From contig OX438743.1 in the NCBI GenBank assembly GCA_949316235.1, positions 33,139,242 to 33,203,241 of the forward strand: a stretch of DNA of 64,000 bases, given 5' to 3'. This DNA comes from Oegoconia quadripuncta. Taxonomy: Eukaryota; Arthropoda; Insecta; Lepidoptera; Autostichidae. The notes under the pieces were generated by a model, which saw nothing but the letters and a program-made list of their open reading frames with translations, made no database searches and was not told the origin of the DNA. Below, in pieces: positions 22,757 through 33,115 of the stretch. Both the position numbers and the translations under genes were made by a program. Positions within the stretch are counted from its first letter, which is position 1, and each line of letters starts with the position of its first letter.

Positions 22757-23563
22757 CTGGTTCTCCCGTTTCCATCTAGCAGATAAACAATCCTCGTCGG
22801 TAATCTGTCGCTTGCGTCTGGGTCATTCATGCACTCCTCTTCACCTCAATAAAATACGCATCAGAGATTCCCCAATTTGTGATTGTGGCCTTGAGGAAGG
22901 ATCCACAGACCATATATTCTTTAACTGCCCTAATCAATCAGTTTCTTTGTATGATATTCTCCCCCCTGATATCCCCAGGCCCATTAACATGAAATCCCTA
23001 TTGTTATATACAAATTCCACATTTGTTAATATTTTATCTAAATATATTTCTACATATAATATTAAACTATAATATTTACTACCGTACTTGTGAAGTCCTT
23101 GTGTTGTTTTACTTTATGTATATTTGTGTTCGTCCTTTTTGTTTTAGGTGGCTCAAAACAGGACACAGACCAATAGTTTGGCTTTGGATTTCTTACTGGT
23201 CAACCTCTGCCAACGTTTTATCCGCACAACCGGACACTGGCAGTAATGGTTGTCGCATTAAAGACGACCGATTGCCATAAAATATAAAAAATATATATAT
23301 ATATAGAATTTGATGGAATTTAAGTTCTTGGAGTATTTTTCTGTGTATTCTACCGAAGCTTATCTGATGATGATGATGCTTCCGACCGATTTCGGCCATG
23401 ACGAACACTTAAACTCCTAATCGGTTTGGCGCTGGATGTAAAGCTTTTATTTATAATTCGGTCGCAGTGTAGCCCAAAGAGAATATAATCACTACGTTTT
23501 AGTGTAGCCTTTCTATTGCTTTCTGTCAAGTCATAGATACATACATTTTAAAAATATGTCGTG

Positions 23564-23576
23564 ATACCTCGGCAAT
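23564..23576 (+). repeat. 13-bp target duplication of Jockey element (left)
   Basis: ATACCTCGGCAAT, repeated exactly at 28094-28106 after the poly(A). Confidence 0.85.
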
Positions 23577-23840
23577 TGGGGAGCAAGGGGAGAACGGACT
23601 TAACATCTTTTCCGGCCCCAAAGTCAACCTCACCTGCACGCGCCGGATGGCGGCGGCGGCCAAGAGGCTTCCGTGGTGCTCCCTGCTAGATAACAGAAGA
23701 GGCTCTGGCGACCGAGCAATGGCGGGATAACCATACACCCAGGCAGGCAACTGACTGGATGAGGCTACACCGACACCGAGCCTTAGGACCTAAATAGTCC
23801 TAAAAAACGTGTGGTGTATTTGGGAGTTTAGTAAAAAACC

Positions 23841-25291
23841 ATGGAAGCAAAGTTGAAAAACATAATTCCCCAGGAGGGTACCGGTTCCACTGGAGAATCC
23901 CTCCCTGAGTCTAACTCAGGCTGCCCCTCGTATTCTGGGGGGGGCACAATTTTGCAATATCAAGAAGACTCCACAGGAATAGGTAACCAGGTTCCTGTGA
24001 CAGTAAATGCTACTGGAAGAAGAAAACTTATTCAACAGGCATTTCACCCTGCACTATTGATGAGACCCAGAAGCGCATCCCTGGGAAGCAATGCGCAATT
24101 GGAACACGAACCCAATAGAGTTGACCCATATAAAGAAAAAACCGTACAACACCCGCAGCCCCTGAATGGCAAAGAGTTCCTGTTACAAGAAATAATAAAA
24201 GAAAGAAAGTCTCTGATTCACCATCACCTGAAAGAATTGTGACATCCAATAGATACACCGGACTAGCAATTGATTTAACGGATACTGTGGACCGGAAGGA
24301 AAAAAAGCCTAATAAGCCACCTCCTATCATTCTGTATGGAATCGAAGATGTAAACCAACTGAGCAAACTTCTGGAAACTGTTGCTGATAAAAATCATTAC
24401 ACATACAAAATAGTGAGCAGGAACCAACTGAGAATAAATTGTACTGAGCTGGACATCTACAAAAAAATCATCACACTTATCCGCGAAAATGGGTTAATTG
24501 GCCACACATTCAAAAATAAAGAGGAGCGATGCTTTAGAATTGTAATTAGAAACCTACATCACTCGACCCCTCTCACTGACATCAAAGAAGAGATCGAAAA
24601 TACTGGTAATATAGTCGAAGGCGAAATTATCAATGCCAAATATGGACCTGACAAAATACCCACTTCAACATTTTTCGTAAACCTAGCATCAGGACCCAAT
24701 AATAAGGCCGCCAAGGAACTTAAATTTATCTGCCGCCAATCGGTTGTTATAGAAGATCCAAAAAAGAGAAAGTCCATCATACAATGCCAAAGGTGCCAAC
24801 AATATGGGCATTCAAAAAACTATTGCATGAGACCCTACAGGTGCGTTAAATGTGGACAATCACACAAGACCTCAGACTGTCCAAAACGAGACCGCAGCAC
24901 CCCAGCATCCTGTGCTCTGTGTAATGGAGCTCATCCTGCTAATTATAAGGGATGTGAAGTATATAGAGAAATTTGGGCCAGAAGAACCAAAAACATACAG
25001 CCTACTGGGAAAAAAATACTTAACAAAGCTGCATGTACCACTGACAGAGACAATAAAACAGAGACACAGAATACCTACACCAGGTCAGATAGACCTAAAG
25101 AGACCTATGCTGAAGCCGTAAAACAAAGCAGAAAGCAGACTACTGAAGAATCTACCCACTTTCAACAACACTCACCTAGTAAAATAGAAGAGATGCTACT
25201 GAGACAAAATGATAAATTTGAATTAATCTTACAACAAATGAGCACCCTACTTGGTCTCATAACCAAACTCGTCGACAAAATCTCAAAGTGA
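23841..25291 (+). pseudogene. Jockey ORF1 (gag-like), one frameshift
   Basis: The N-terminal part is open from 23841 to 24242, and the C-terminal part continues in another frame to 25291. The two frames overlap between about 24131 and 24242, where purine/A-rich runs make a one-base slip likely. The second part contains the PRE_C2HC/RNA-binding region (FRIVIRNLHHSTPL) and three zinc knuckles: CQRCQQYGHSKNYC, CVKCGQSHKTSDC, CALCNGAHPANYKGC, followed by a hydrophobic C-terminus. The protein would package the element RNA. A sequencing slip is also possible. Confidence 0.8.
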
Positions 25292-27951
25292 ATACATACA
25301 GGATAGCCACTTGGAACATCAATGGCCTAACACCAAACAAACATGAAACGGAACTACTCATGTCAGAACAGAAACTTGACATTTTGCTGATCTCTGAAGC
25401 TCATTGTACTGCATCAACCATTATAAAGTTCAAGGACTACCAGTGCTATGTAACAAATCACCCTGACGGGACTGGCCATGGTGGAACGGCAGTGATTGTC
25501 AGAAAGACAATAAAACACCATATACTGCCTGAGTACAGAACAGAGTACATCCAAGCTACGACAATCGCTGTGGAGGACAAAACTGGTTATATCAATGTGT
25601 CTTCAATTTATTGCCCACCAAAACATAAAATAAATGAGTCAATGTTTACGCAGTACTTCAATGCCTTAGGGAACCGTTTCGTGGCCGGGGGGGACTGGAA
25701 TGCCAAACACATAAGTTGGGGCTCCAGACTAACAACTACAAGAGGCAGACAACTAATGGCAAGCATAGAGAAAAATAACTTGCACACGTCATCCTCATGT
25801 GAACCGACTTACTGGCCGTCTGACCATAATAAAATTCCAGATCTTCTTGATTTTTTTATAACTAAAGGTCTGTCGAGGCGCTACATTAGAGCAGAACCCT
25901 GCCACGACAGCTCCTCTGACCATACACCAGTGCTGCTTACAATAAGTGAAAATATCATAGAATATGATTGTCTTGAAACTCTAACCAACAAGCAAACTGA
26001 CTGGGACCATTTTAGAGAATATATTGATGAACATCTAGAACTTAAAGTAGCTTTAAAAACTCCTGATGAACTAGAGAATGCCACAACATATCTGACAACA
26101 CTCATCCAAAAAGCATGCTGGAGTAGTACACCTACACCAAAGCAGCATCAGAGGCATACCAACCATCCACTGGAAATAAAAAAGGCTCTTCTGGAAAAGC
26201 GTAGACTTCGCCGGGTGTGGCATGTGAGCAGACACAGTGGAGATAAGAAAGCCTTCAACAGAGCCGCCCTGGACCTAAAGGAAATGCTCCTGAGATGGAG
26301 TAGTAACACTCTAGCTACACAGTTGGAATCTCTGACACCAACTGCGTCTACGAATTATTCTCTGTGGAAGTTTACCAAAAATTACAACAGACCGCAACTA
26401 GCAAAACCTCCTCTTAAAAGAGAAAACGGCTGGGCGCGTACATCACAGGACAAGGCTGATGCCTTTGCTGAACACCTAGTACAAGTATTTAGACCAAATG
26501 AATCAAGTGATACACATAGTGAGATGGAAGCAGACAAAGTTCTGAATGAAGTATTCCAAATGTCGCCGCCCATTACTCCAGTCACTGTAAGAGAGGTCTG
26601 GAAAATTATCAACAATCTAAAAGATAAAAAAGCACCTGGTTTTGATCTCATTACAAAGGAAATATTAAAACAACTTCCAAGAAAAGCCATAGTATATATA
26701 ACAATGCTGTTTAATGGAATACTAAGGGTACAATATTTCCCCCAGTTATGGAAACTATCCCAAATCCTGATGATCCATAAACCAGGAAAACCAGCAAACC
26801 AGATTACTTCCTACAGACCCATCAGCCTTTTGCCAATCCTATCAAAAGTGTTTGAGAAGCTGTTACTGCTTAGAATGCTTCGTATCCTTGAAGAGAACAA
26901 GATAATCCCTAACCATCAATTTGGATTTAGGCAAAGTCACTCAACCATTGAGCAAGTCCACAGAGTATGCGAGAAAATTCGAAAATCGCTAGAGGAAAAA
27001 GAATATTGCTCCTCTGTGTTCCTGGACATCCAACAAGCGTTTGACAGAGTCTGGCACAAGGGACTTTTGTGCAAGCTTAAAACTTGTCTCCCTCATCACT
27101 ATTACTCGATTCTCAGATCATATCTATCAGAGCGACTCTTCCAAGTGAAAGAGGTGGATGCAACATCAAAAATGTACGAGATATTTGCTGGTGTTCCCCA
27201 GGGCTCGGTACTGGGACCTGTGCTCTACACAATTTATACGGCAGACCTACCTCAAGTACCCAATGTTACTACTGCAACATTTGCGGATGATACTGCAATA
27301 CTCGCAAGCCACAAAGATCCGGAAAGGGCGTCACAAATGCTGCAGAAAGGACTTGATGAAATAACCACGTGGCTCCAAAGGTGGAGAATTAAGGTCAGCC
27401 CCGCCAAATCCGTACAGGTTACTTTCACACTCCGAAAAGGTAATTGCCCGCCTGTTCAACTGGGAAACACTCAACTACCACACCAGGATAGTGTACGATA
27501 CCTGGGCCTTCACCTTGACCGACGCCTGACCTGGAAACAACATTTGAAGACCAAAAGAGAGGAACTAAACATCCGCTACAAAAACCTTCACTGGATAATG
27601 GGACGCAATAGCAAGCTATCAACAGATAACAAACTTCTAATCTACAAGGTGATACTAAAGCCAATCTGGCTGTATGGTGTCCAACTATGGGGAAGCGCAT
27701 GCAACTCGAATATCTCCATCATACAGAGAATGCAAAATATTATCTTGCGATCAATATGCAACGTACCCTGGTTCGTAACAAATGAGGAAATCCATCATAA
27801 ACTTATTATGAACACTGTGAAGGAGGAGATCCACAATTGCACTGAGAGTTATCAAAGAAGACTGGACAGACATCCTAATGAACGGGCGACTAAGTTGATA
27901 ACAAGAAGCTACGAAAAGCGCCTCAAAAGGAAAGATATACTGTCCCTCTAA
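25288..27951 (+). CDS. Jockey ORF2, endonuclease and reverse transcriptase, open
   Basis: The frame is about 887 residues and has no internal stop. The EEP endonuclease shows TWNINGLTPNKHE, SEAHCT, GGDWNAKHISWGS and SSDHTPVLL. The RT shows SYRPISLLPILSK, HQFGFRQSHSTIEQ, SVFLDIQQAFDRVW, GVPQGSVLGPVLY and the catalytic FADDTAILA. It performs target-primed reverse transcription. There is no ATG at its start: the frame opens at GTG, overlapping the ORF1 stop (GTGA, 25288-25291). The length is similar to other Jockey ORF2 proteins. Confidence 0.9.
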   Translation: MNTYRIATWNINGLTPNKHETELLMSEQKLDILLISEAHCTASTIIKFKDYQCYVTNHPDGTGHGGTAVIVRKTIKHHILPEYRTEYIQATTIAVEDKTGYINVSSIYCPPKHKINESMFTQYFNALGNRFVAGGDWNAKHISWGSRLTTTRGRQLMASIEKNNLHTSSSCEPTYWPSDHNKIPDLLDFFITKGLSRRYIRAEPCHDSSSDHTPVLLTISENIIEYDCLETLTNKQTDWDHFREYIDEHLELKVALKTPDELENATTYLTTLIQKACWSSTPTPKQHQRHTNHPLEIKKALLEKRRLRRVWHVSRHSGDKKAFNRAALDLKEMLLRWSSNTLATQLESLTPTASTNYSLWKFTKNYNRPQLAKPPLKRENGWARTSQDKADAFAEHLVQVFRPNESSDTHSEMEADKVLNEVFQMSPPITPVTVREVWKIINNLKDKKAPGFDLITKEILKQLPRKAIVYITMLFNGILRVQYFPQLWKLSQILMIHKPGKPANQITSYRPISLLPILSKVFEKLLLLRMLRILEENKIIPNHQFGFRQSHSTIEQVHRVCEKIRKSLEEKEYCSSVFLDIQQAFDRVWHKGLLCKLKTCLPHHYYSILRSYLSERLFQVKEVDATSKMYEIFAGVPQGSVLGPVLYTIYTADLPQVPNVTTATFADDTAILASHKDPERASQMLQKGLDEITTWLQRWRIKVSPAKSVQVTFTLRKGNCPPVQLGNTQLPHQDSVRYLGLHLDRRLTWKQHLKTKREELNIRYKNLHWIMGRNSKLSTDNKLLIYKVILKPIWLYGVQLWGSACNSNISIIQRMQNIILRSICNVPWFVTNEEIHHKLIMNTVKEEIHNCTESYQRRLDRHPNERATKLITRSYEKRLKRKDILSL

Positions 27952-28063
27952 ATTGGACATCTTGACAATATGAGTAGATGCCCTTAATGGAGGGCACACT
28001 CGACCTATCATAGCTCTCTCAAAACATCTGCTTATAGTACGAATACTGATAGCAGATATTACC

Positions 28064-28097
<34 letters not shown>

Positions 28098-28427
28098 CTC
28101 GGCAATAAATATGACTATGTATGACATCTCGATTGAAGTCATTTATTTTTAACATGTAGTAGCGTTTTATTTTGAATTTATGAATGTTCAGTCTGCTAGA
28201 AACAAACAATAAGAGCAAGACTACTGAACCTACCAACATCCACTTTATTGGATCTAGTACATTTTTACTAAATTCACAACAGCTAAACATCTTTATGAAC
28301 TTACTGCTTCAAGAATGAAGAATTGAATTAGAGAAGTTATTGAGCTGGAATGTGCATAATTTAAATTGTATAAAATAATAATAAAGTAGTATAATAAATA
28401 AAACACATTTTTGACTAAAATATATTA

Positions 28428-28601
28428 TTATTTTTCCTCATTTTCTATGTCTTCTCTCGCTAGTACATAGTCCAACTGAGTAGTCATTATCATTTCTGAG
28501 CCCATCCAAGGTACCAGGTAATTGTCATCACATGAGCACAGCTCCCTTGCCAATAATACAACTACAATAATAGCAACAAATTCGGTGTTGCCAATTAGTT
28601 C
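28428..28601 (-). CDS. Candidate last exon of a minus-strand gene, unrecognised
   Basis: After an acceptor (AAAAGTAACAG) the frame reads ELIGNTEFVAIIVVVLLARE, then CSCDDNYLVPWMGSEMIM and ends with TAA at 28428. Its composition is protein-like with a hydrophobic stretch. It may belong with the exons at 28776-29756, but no phase-matched join was found, and it may instead be an independent remnant. Confidence 0.3.
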   Translation of the reverse strand, partial: ELIGNTEFVAIIVVVLLARELCSCDDNYLVPWMGSEMIMTTQLDYVLAREDIENEEK

Positions 28602-28775
28602 CTGTTACTTTTAATCAAGATGTCCTTAACTGTAATAAATCTTGTTGCTTTGGTGACGCAACCTAATTCTTCCTCTAATTAAAGCTGTGTCTTGTGATGT
28701 GTTTAACCTGGTAAATGCCTTCTTCTTCAATGTAAGAGCTATGCTCTTGTCGGTGGAGTGACCTAAACTGAACAA

Positions 28776-29756
28776 CTATTCTTTTTTATTCTTGTTTTCT
28801 TGATTTTGTATGTCTGAACTGGAAACAGTACGTTCGGCTACGGAGGTAGAGCCATTTGCCAAGGATTGGTCTTGGATTGCGAGATCTTCATGAGGTAAAG
28901 CACGAGATTGTCTGCCTGTGCTACTAGACATTGACAAGCCACAACAGACACAAACTGATTGATGACCCAGTTGCTGTTCACCTGTTGTGCCCTTAGTCCT
29001 ATTATTTATTTCTCTTAATAAAAGATTGAAACATTCCCGGCAAACATGGTCTTCGTTTGTCACCTAAAAGCAAAAGATTTTTTAAATACCAACAAAATGT
29101 CACATAATAAATATAGTTTCACTATATTGGCACTGTGGACAATGATTGAGGCTTGGTTACATGGAGCATGTGCAGAGTCCAACACTGATTCCCCAGGCTG
29201 TCAGATTTTATTTATAGGTTTTGGGAAATCCACATACAGCGCAATTCCACAAACATACAATTTATTATTACAGATGTTATAATTCCAGAAAAAATTGATG
29301 CCGAGTCCATACCTCGGCTAAGCCTAAACAGAAAAGATGATATAATAAAACAGATTGGCTCACTTTGTAAGGCTGCCACTACAATATTACCTGCATATCT
29401 TTTACTTACAATGTTGTACAAACCTTTACTTGTACATCATACATACATTCACGACCTTGGTTGGACCTCATCTTCACTTAACATCAGGTGTGATTGAGGT
29501 CAAGTACCAACTCGTTATGCATAAAAAAAAGGTAGCTATTTGCAAATCTAATCTTCGACCTCATCTTCACTTAACATCAGGTGTGATTGAGGTCAAGTAA
29601 CAACCCGTCCTGCATAACAAAAAAAAATTATACTAACCTACTTTGTTTAGTGTATGATTATTTATGAGGCAAATGTACTTATATATAAATATATTAATAC
29701 TTACATTCAAGAGTAGGTATAGATCCAGCCGCCGATGTCCAAATCCCGTGCAACAT
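28776..29756 (-). CDS. Candidate small cysteine-rich protein, three exons including an 11-nt microexon
   Basis: Proposed exons: 29756-29705, 29323-29313 and 29063-28776. Phases fit (52 + 11 + 288 = 351 nt, 116 residues) and all sites are GT-AG. The main exon reads VTNEDHVCRECFNLLLREIN and then HQSVCVCCGLSM, a CX2C...CX2C pair that could bind zinc, followed by a polar tail. The family was not recognised. The last exon is the best supported; the microexon and first exon are inferred from phase only. Confidence 0.35.
29456..29628 (+). mobile_element. Two tandem CR1-type LINE 3' tails
   Basis: The segment GACCTCATCTTCACTTAACA, then TCAGGTGTGATTGAGGTCAA ending in A-rich GCATAAAAAAAA occurs twice, at about 29465-29530 and 29558-29628. 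Both are sense on the plus strand and severely 5'-truncated. They are the complement of the copies at 2181-2470, 8009-8165 and 60220-60460. Confidence 0.6.
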
Positions 29757-31382
29757 GAAATAACCGTTGTAGAAATTCAGAAATCCGTATATCACCGGTC
29801 CAAATCAAGTGCAATCAAAAAATTCTTGTAATAAAGTCAAGTCATCAGTTGTTATAAAGGCAATTCAATTCTTTAGTTTTTGGCAAGCAAATTATAAAAC
29901 CAAAAGAATCCGAGAAAGTACAAGTTGAACACCACACAACACGGACGGACGCTTAAAAAAATCAACAACCAACAACAAGAGCAATAGGGTTGTTCGATCT
30001 GAGGTTGGCTAATCGATCATTTCTGACTGATCGGTACTCGATCCTGTCACTCAATCCGAAAATATAACCAAATCGCATTAACAGGCTGGTCACTCAACAA
30101 CAGACTTTACGGTGTATAACGGTAAACAATGCTGGTTCTTGTTTATGCATTATTATAACATAATTATGTATTTGTGATTTTTTATAATATTTATGGATTT
30201 TTGTGCCAATCATAGTACGTAGGTACCTAATTCAATTGTAATTTCAAGTAATTTTTGTTTCCTTGTTTTTTACTGTATTTTCTTTTATGCCAAAATGATC
30301 TCAAATCTTTCAAAAATATTTCAAAATCTTGTTCACTGTGTTTGGGATATGTCTGACCAACCCATTTGGGATAAAGATCGTGACTTTAACAAACACATAA
30401 TATACAGAAATAAATAACTTACTGTCTTTTATATTTTTCACTATAATTGGTTTGATCGTAATCTATTTACGTATATATCCTTGTGTATGATTGCATACAA
30501 ATCTATCAAATGTAATTATAAAGATAAAGACAAAAATTATTTTATATATAACTGTTAAGAGGTTGTTTAAAACAATTTTTGCTAGAAACCCAGGTCATAA
30601 TAAAAAAAAAATATTTCGGTGACTTATAATTCTATCTTTCAGTGCTCGATTTGATGTAGAATTTGTACTTCAGTGCTACATTGAAATGGGTTATAATATT
30701 TTCCTTAATAATCGTTTTAATTTTTTTTGTTTTAATAATCGATTTGCTTTATTGATCGTCGTGATCGATTTTTTGTGGAGTAAATAGTCGCCAGTGTTGC
30801 CAATGGCATCGCAAAATAATTCCACCATAGTTATTTCATTAATTTATTTTATAAAAACGGAGGTTTGCAAAATTCATATTAAAGCGGTTTTACGATCTAC
30901 ATTTTTGTACCTTTAATATCAGTGTAGTACCAACCCGGTCGGAATTTACTCGGAATAAAAAACCACCCTCCATATAAAACGCGGACAAGTCCTTTACTGA
31001 CACTAAAATACAACTAGCCATTAAAGAAATGAAGGTGGAAAAGATGCAAAAATGGATAGTCATATTTAAAAATGCCGCTTTTATCACTCGCTCTAAAAAT
31101 ACGTTACAAATGTTACGATATAAGTATCTATGCATTTTACCCTTGCCAAACATTTTAACTTCATGGTAGAGTTAGTTATTTATTAGTAGTAAGCTTGTCA
31201 CTTATTTTATATCCAATGGTTAAATCAAAAAGCGTGGAGTGCTTTTTAGTTGTGAGTACTTGTAATAGGTATACTTATTACTCCTGGCTCCATGATCAAA
31301 CCCTCCAAATCAAGTGCAATTTTGGACTCCTCCACGCGAATCATGTATAAGCCCAAACTCGAGGGGTTTACTAGGAGACACT
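29757..31382. other. AT-rich stretch, no gene recognised
   Basis: It contains several ATCGAT-type motifs (30010-30060, 30730-30770) and one unconvincing 87-codon minus ORF (30890-31153). No terminal repeats were recognised. Confidence 0.4.
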
Positions 31383-31521
31383 GGTGTCGATTCGGATGTA
31401 ACTAAATTAAACTAAAACCATTTTTTGAGTGGTGCCGTCGCATCGTACTGTTCCAGGGAGAAAGAGACAGTACTACTTTAAAACTGGTTTTAGTTTAGTT
31501 GGTGTACATCCGAATCGACAC
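31383..31521. mobile_element. Palindromic MITE, family A, copy 1
   Basis: The ends are GGTGTCGATTCGGATGTA and TACATCCGAATCGACAC, with inner arms ACTAAAACCA / TGGTTTTAGTTTAGTT. ACT lies on both sides (31380-31382 and 31523-31525). Copies of the family are at 32061-32200 and 45593-45912. Confidence 0.7.
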
Positions 31522-31560
31522 GACTGAAGAGCTCCACCATCCATCTCCGAGATCCATAAT

Positions 31561-31706
31561 CTGCACTCGAGAAGTCTAAAAACTAATTAAAAATAATTCC
31601 TAAGTTGGGGGTTATTTTCCAGATTTTTTATCAATAATTGAAGATTCTCGAAAATAATTGTAATAATGAATTATTTATAATTAGCTTTTAGGCTTCTCGA
31701 GTGCAG
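31561..31706. mobile_element. Palindromic MITE, family B
   Basis: CTGCACTCGAGAAG at 31561 and CTTCTCGAGTGCAG ending 31706; inner sequences (TAAAAACTAATT / ATAATTAGCTTTTA) are also inverted. 146 bp, non-coding. It is a single copy in the window. Confidence 0.65.
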
Positions 31707-31919
31707 GTTGAGCGATTATTTTTACCTACTGTATTTAAAAATAAATCTTTATTTATCCAATGGGCGCCACTGGACAAAAAGTACTCTGCACTTGACGGAC
31801 TAAACTCTCAAGTAAGTTTATTTTGAAGTAATATATTATTTTTAAAGCTGGTATTGCTGCATTTTTTCACTTGGCAACCCTGATGCCAAGAAATGGACAG
31901 ATGCTAATTTAGTGTTGAT

Positions 31920-32060
31920 AACAATCGATAGTTTCACTATCGATAGGTGACAGTAAAAAACAATAACAATATCGAGAGGCCTCGATAGTGTCGGTTACAT
32001 CAATACTATTGATAGCCAATAGTTGCGATACTATCGATGAAAAACAAAATTTTCGATAGT
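31920..32060. promoter_or_regulatory. Cluster of TATCGATA-type motifs
   Basis: CTATCGATAG at 31937-31946, with ATCGATAG near 31924, CTCGATAG near 31981, CTATCGAT at 32031 and TTCGATAG near 32052. Similar sites are at 33438-33449, 34858-34865 and 35236-35245. TATCGATA is the core of the insect DRE bound by DREF, but here the motifs also sit at the ends of foldback repeats, so they may be transposon termini. Confidence 0.35.
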
Positions 32061-32200
32061 GGTGTGGATTCGGTTGCACACGAACTAAACTAAAACCAGA
32101 TTTAGACTGGTACCGTCACATTATATTGTTCCAGAGAGAAAAAGACAGGCCCACTTTAAAATTGGTTTTAGTTTAGTTTGCGTACAACCGAATCGACACC
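32061..32200. mobile_element. Palindromic MITE, family A, copy 2
   Basis: GGTGTGGATTCGG ... CCGAATCGACACC, 140 bp, with ACTAAACTAAAACCA and TGGTTTTAGTTTAGTTT inner arms; same length and layout as copy 1. Confidence 0.7.
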
Positions 32201-32230
32201 ATTGTTCAATTTAGATAATGTCGATAGTAT

Positions 32231-32540
32231 AACATACTCTGTGGATCATGAAGAATCGGGGGGTTGGGGGCTCAGTCCCCCAAATTAAAAGACATTCGAA
32301 AAGACAATACCAAGACCAACTTCAACCAACATACTCTGTGGATCATGAAGAATTGGGCCCCCCAAATAAAAAGACATTCATAGAGAATACCAAGACCAAC
32401 TTCAACCAACATACTCTGTGGATCATGAAGAATCGGGTGGTCGGGGGGGCGGAGCCCCCCCAAATAAAAAGACATTCATAGAGACAATACCAAGACCAAC
32501 TTCAACCAACATACTCTGTGGATCATGAAGAATCGGGGGG
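32231..32540 (+). repeat. Tandem repeat, 80-100 bp unit, about 3.3 copies
   Basis: AACATACTCTGTGGATCATG begins at 32231, 32328, 32408 and 32508. The units end with ACCAAGACCAACTTCAACC and differ mainly in a G/C run (GGGGGG...CCCCCC) that could form a hairpin. The last unit runs straight into the Helitron helicase fragment. Confidence 0.8.
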
Positions 32541-32545
32541 TTGTG

Positions 32546-32763
32546 GTCAGGCTTATGTAGCACTCTCTAGAGTTATCAATTTACAAGGTGTTCGCCTTAT
32601 AAATATAGACTTTGATAGTATTAAAGCACAACAGTCAGCTATAGTTGAATATAATCGCTTAAGAGCGAAATATCGCCCTGATTTATCGCTTATAGTAATC
32701 AGTAAACCATCAAAGAAAAAAGGCAAAGACATAGAATGGGCTATGAAAAACCGGTACTGCTGA
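32546..32763 (+). pseudogene. Helitron Rep-helicase C-terminal fragment
   Basis: The frame reads CGQAYVALSRVINLQGVRLI, then NIDFDSIKAQQSAIVEYNRL, and ends with TGA at 32763. GQAYVALSRV is the conserved last helicase motif (motif VI) of PIF1-type helicases in Helitrons, and the FDSIKA..A..EYNRLR tail is typical of their C-terminus. Only about 70 residues are left; no Rep domain was seen. Confidence 0.75.
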
Positions 32764-32843
32764 TGTGCAAGAAATACACCCCAAAAAAAGATGAAAAAAA
32801 TGAACACTAAAAAGACTGCCTAGCAACTTACAAAAAGAACTGA

Positions 32844-33107
32844 AATCCCACCAAAAACATTTCATGTAAAATGTTGCCAAGATGTTTCGCTACCGTCGTG
32901 GAGGATGCGAATAGTTAGTTCCTGAAGTAAGTAACAGCCAAGCCATACATATTTACTGATATGTAGAATTTATTGAAGTTGGGGTCGGTAGAGTTAAGCC
33001 GTGTAGTTTCAGAAGCTTGGCTCTACATGAGATCTGATATCTTTTTCACAGGGCAAAACTTATATGGTCGTCTTGGCAACATTTTACATGAAATGTTTTT
33101 GGTGGGA
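32844..33107. mobile_element. 264-bp element with ~39-bp inverted ends
   Basis: AATCCCACCAAAAACATTTC ... GTTGCCAAGATG at 32844-32884 and its complement at 33067-33107 with one or two mismatches. The interior (about 180 bp) has no ORF. It lies 80 bp after the Helitron helicase stop and could be a Helitron-derived end or an independent MITE. Confidence 0.6.
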
Positions 33108-33115
33108 TTAGTATA

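Larger units (their letters stand above)
14180..23072 (+). pseudogene. I-type retrotransposon ORF2 (endonuclease-RT-RNase H), split by Harbinger
   Basis: Two pieces, 14180-17562 and 22760-23072. The start at MDQVIQWNSRSL was chosen because the endonuclease fold begins there. Domains in order: EEP endonuclease (QWNSRSL, AETWL, GDFNCHHLSWGS, SDHLPIL), RT (SYRPIALSS, GVFLDISAAYD, GLPQGSVLSP, catalytic YADDLALY), RNase H (FTDAS, GEAVGLLEAI, FTDSLSCL, SHVGISGNETVD), and a C-terminal CX1CX8HX4C motif in the right-hand piece (ICDCGLEEGSTDHIFFNC). It nicks target DNA and reverse-transcribes the element RNA at the nick. Removing 17563-22759 joins the pieces at a TGG codon with no frame change (about 1231 residues), so the Harbinger is the only lesion seen. 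Confidence 0.9.
12590..23303 (+). mobile_element. Full-length I-type non-LTR retrotransposon, interrupted by a Harbinger
   Basis: A perfect 15-bp target duplication, TAGAATTTGATGGAA, is at 12575-12589 and 23304-23318. Layout: 161-bp 5' UTR, ORF1 with zinc knuckles, overlapping ORF2 with endonuclease, RT and RNase H, then a 3' UTR ending in an (AT)-rich run (23285-23303) rather than a long poly(A). Without the inserted Harbinger (17563-22756) the element is about 5.5 kb. The RNase H domain in ORF2 puts it in the I superfamily (I/Nimb-like), not Jockey or CR1; the exact clade is inferred. Confidence 0.88.
23577..28093 (+). mobile_element. Full-length Jockey-type non-LTR retrotransposon
   Basis: Flanked by ATACCTCGGCAAT on both sides. 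It has a GC-rich 5' UTR (23577-23840), a gag-like ORF1, an endonuclease/RT ORF2 without RNase H, a short 3' UTR and about 30 A at 28064-28093. The absence of RNase H and the PRE_C2HC-type ORF1 fit the Jockey clade. It inserted about 250 bp downstream of the I-type element. Confidence 0.88.

Noticed and set aside
30890..31153. 87-codon minus-strand ORF
   Set aside because: No recognisable domain, in a region of repeats; likely chance.
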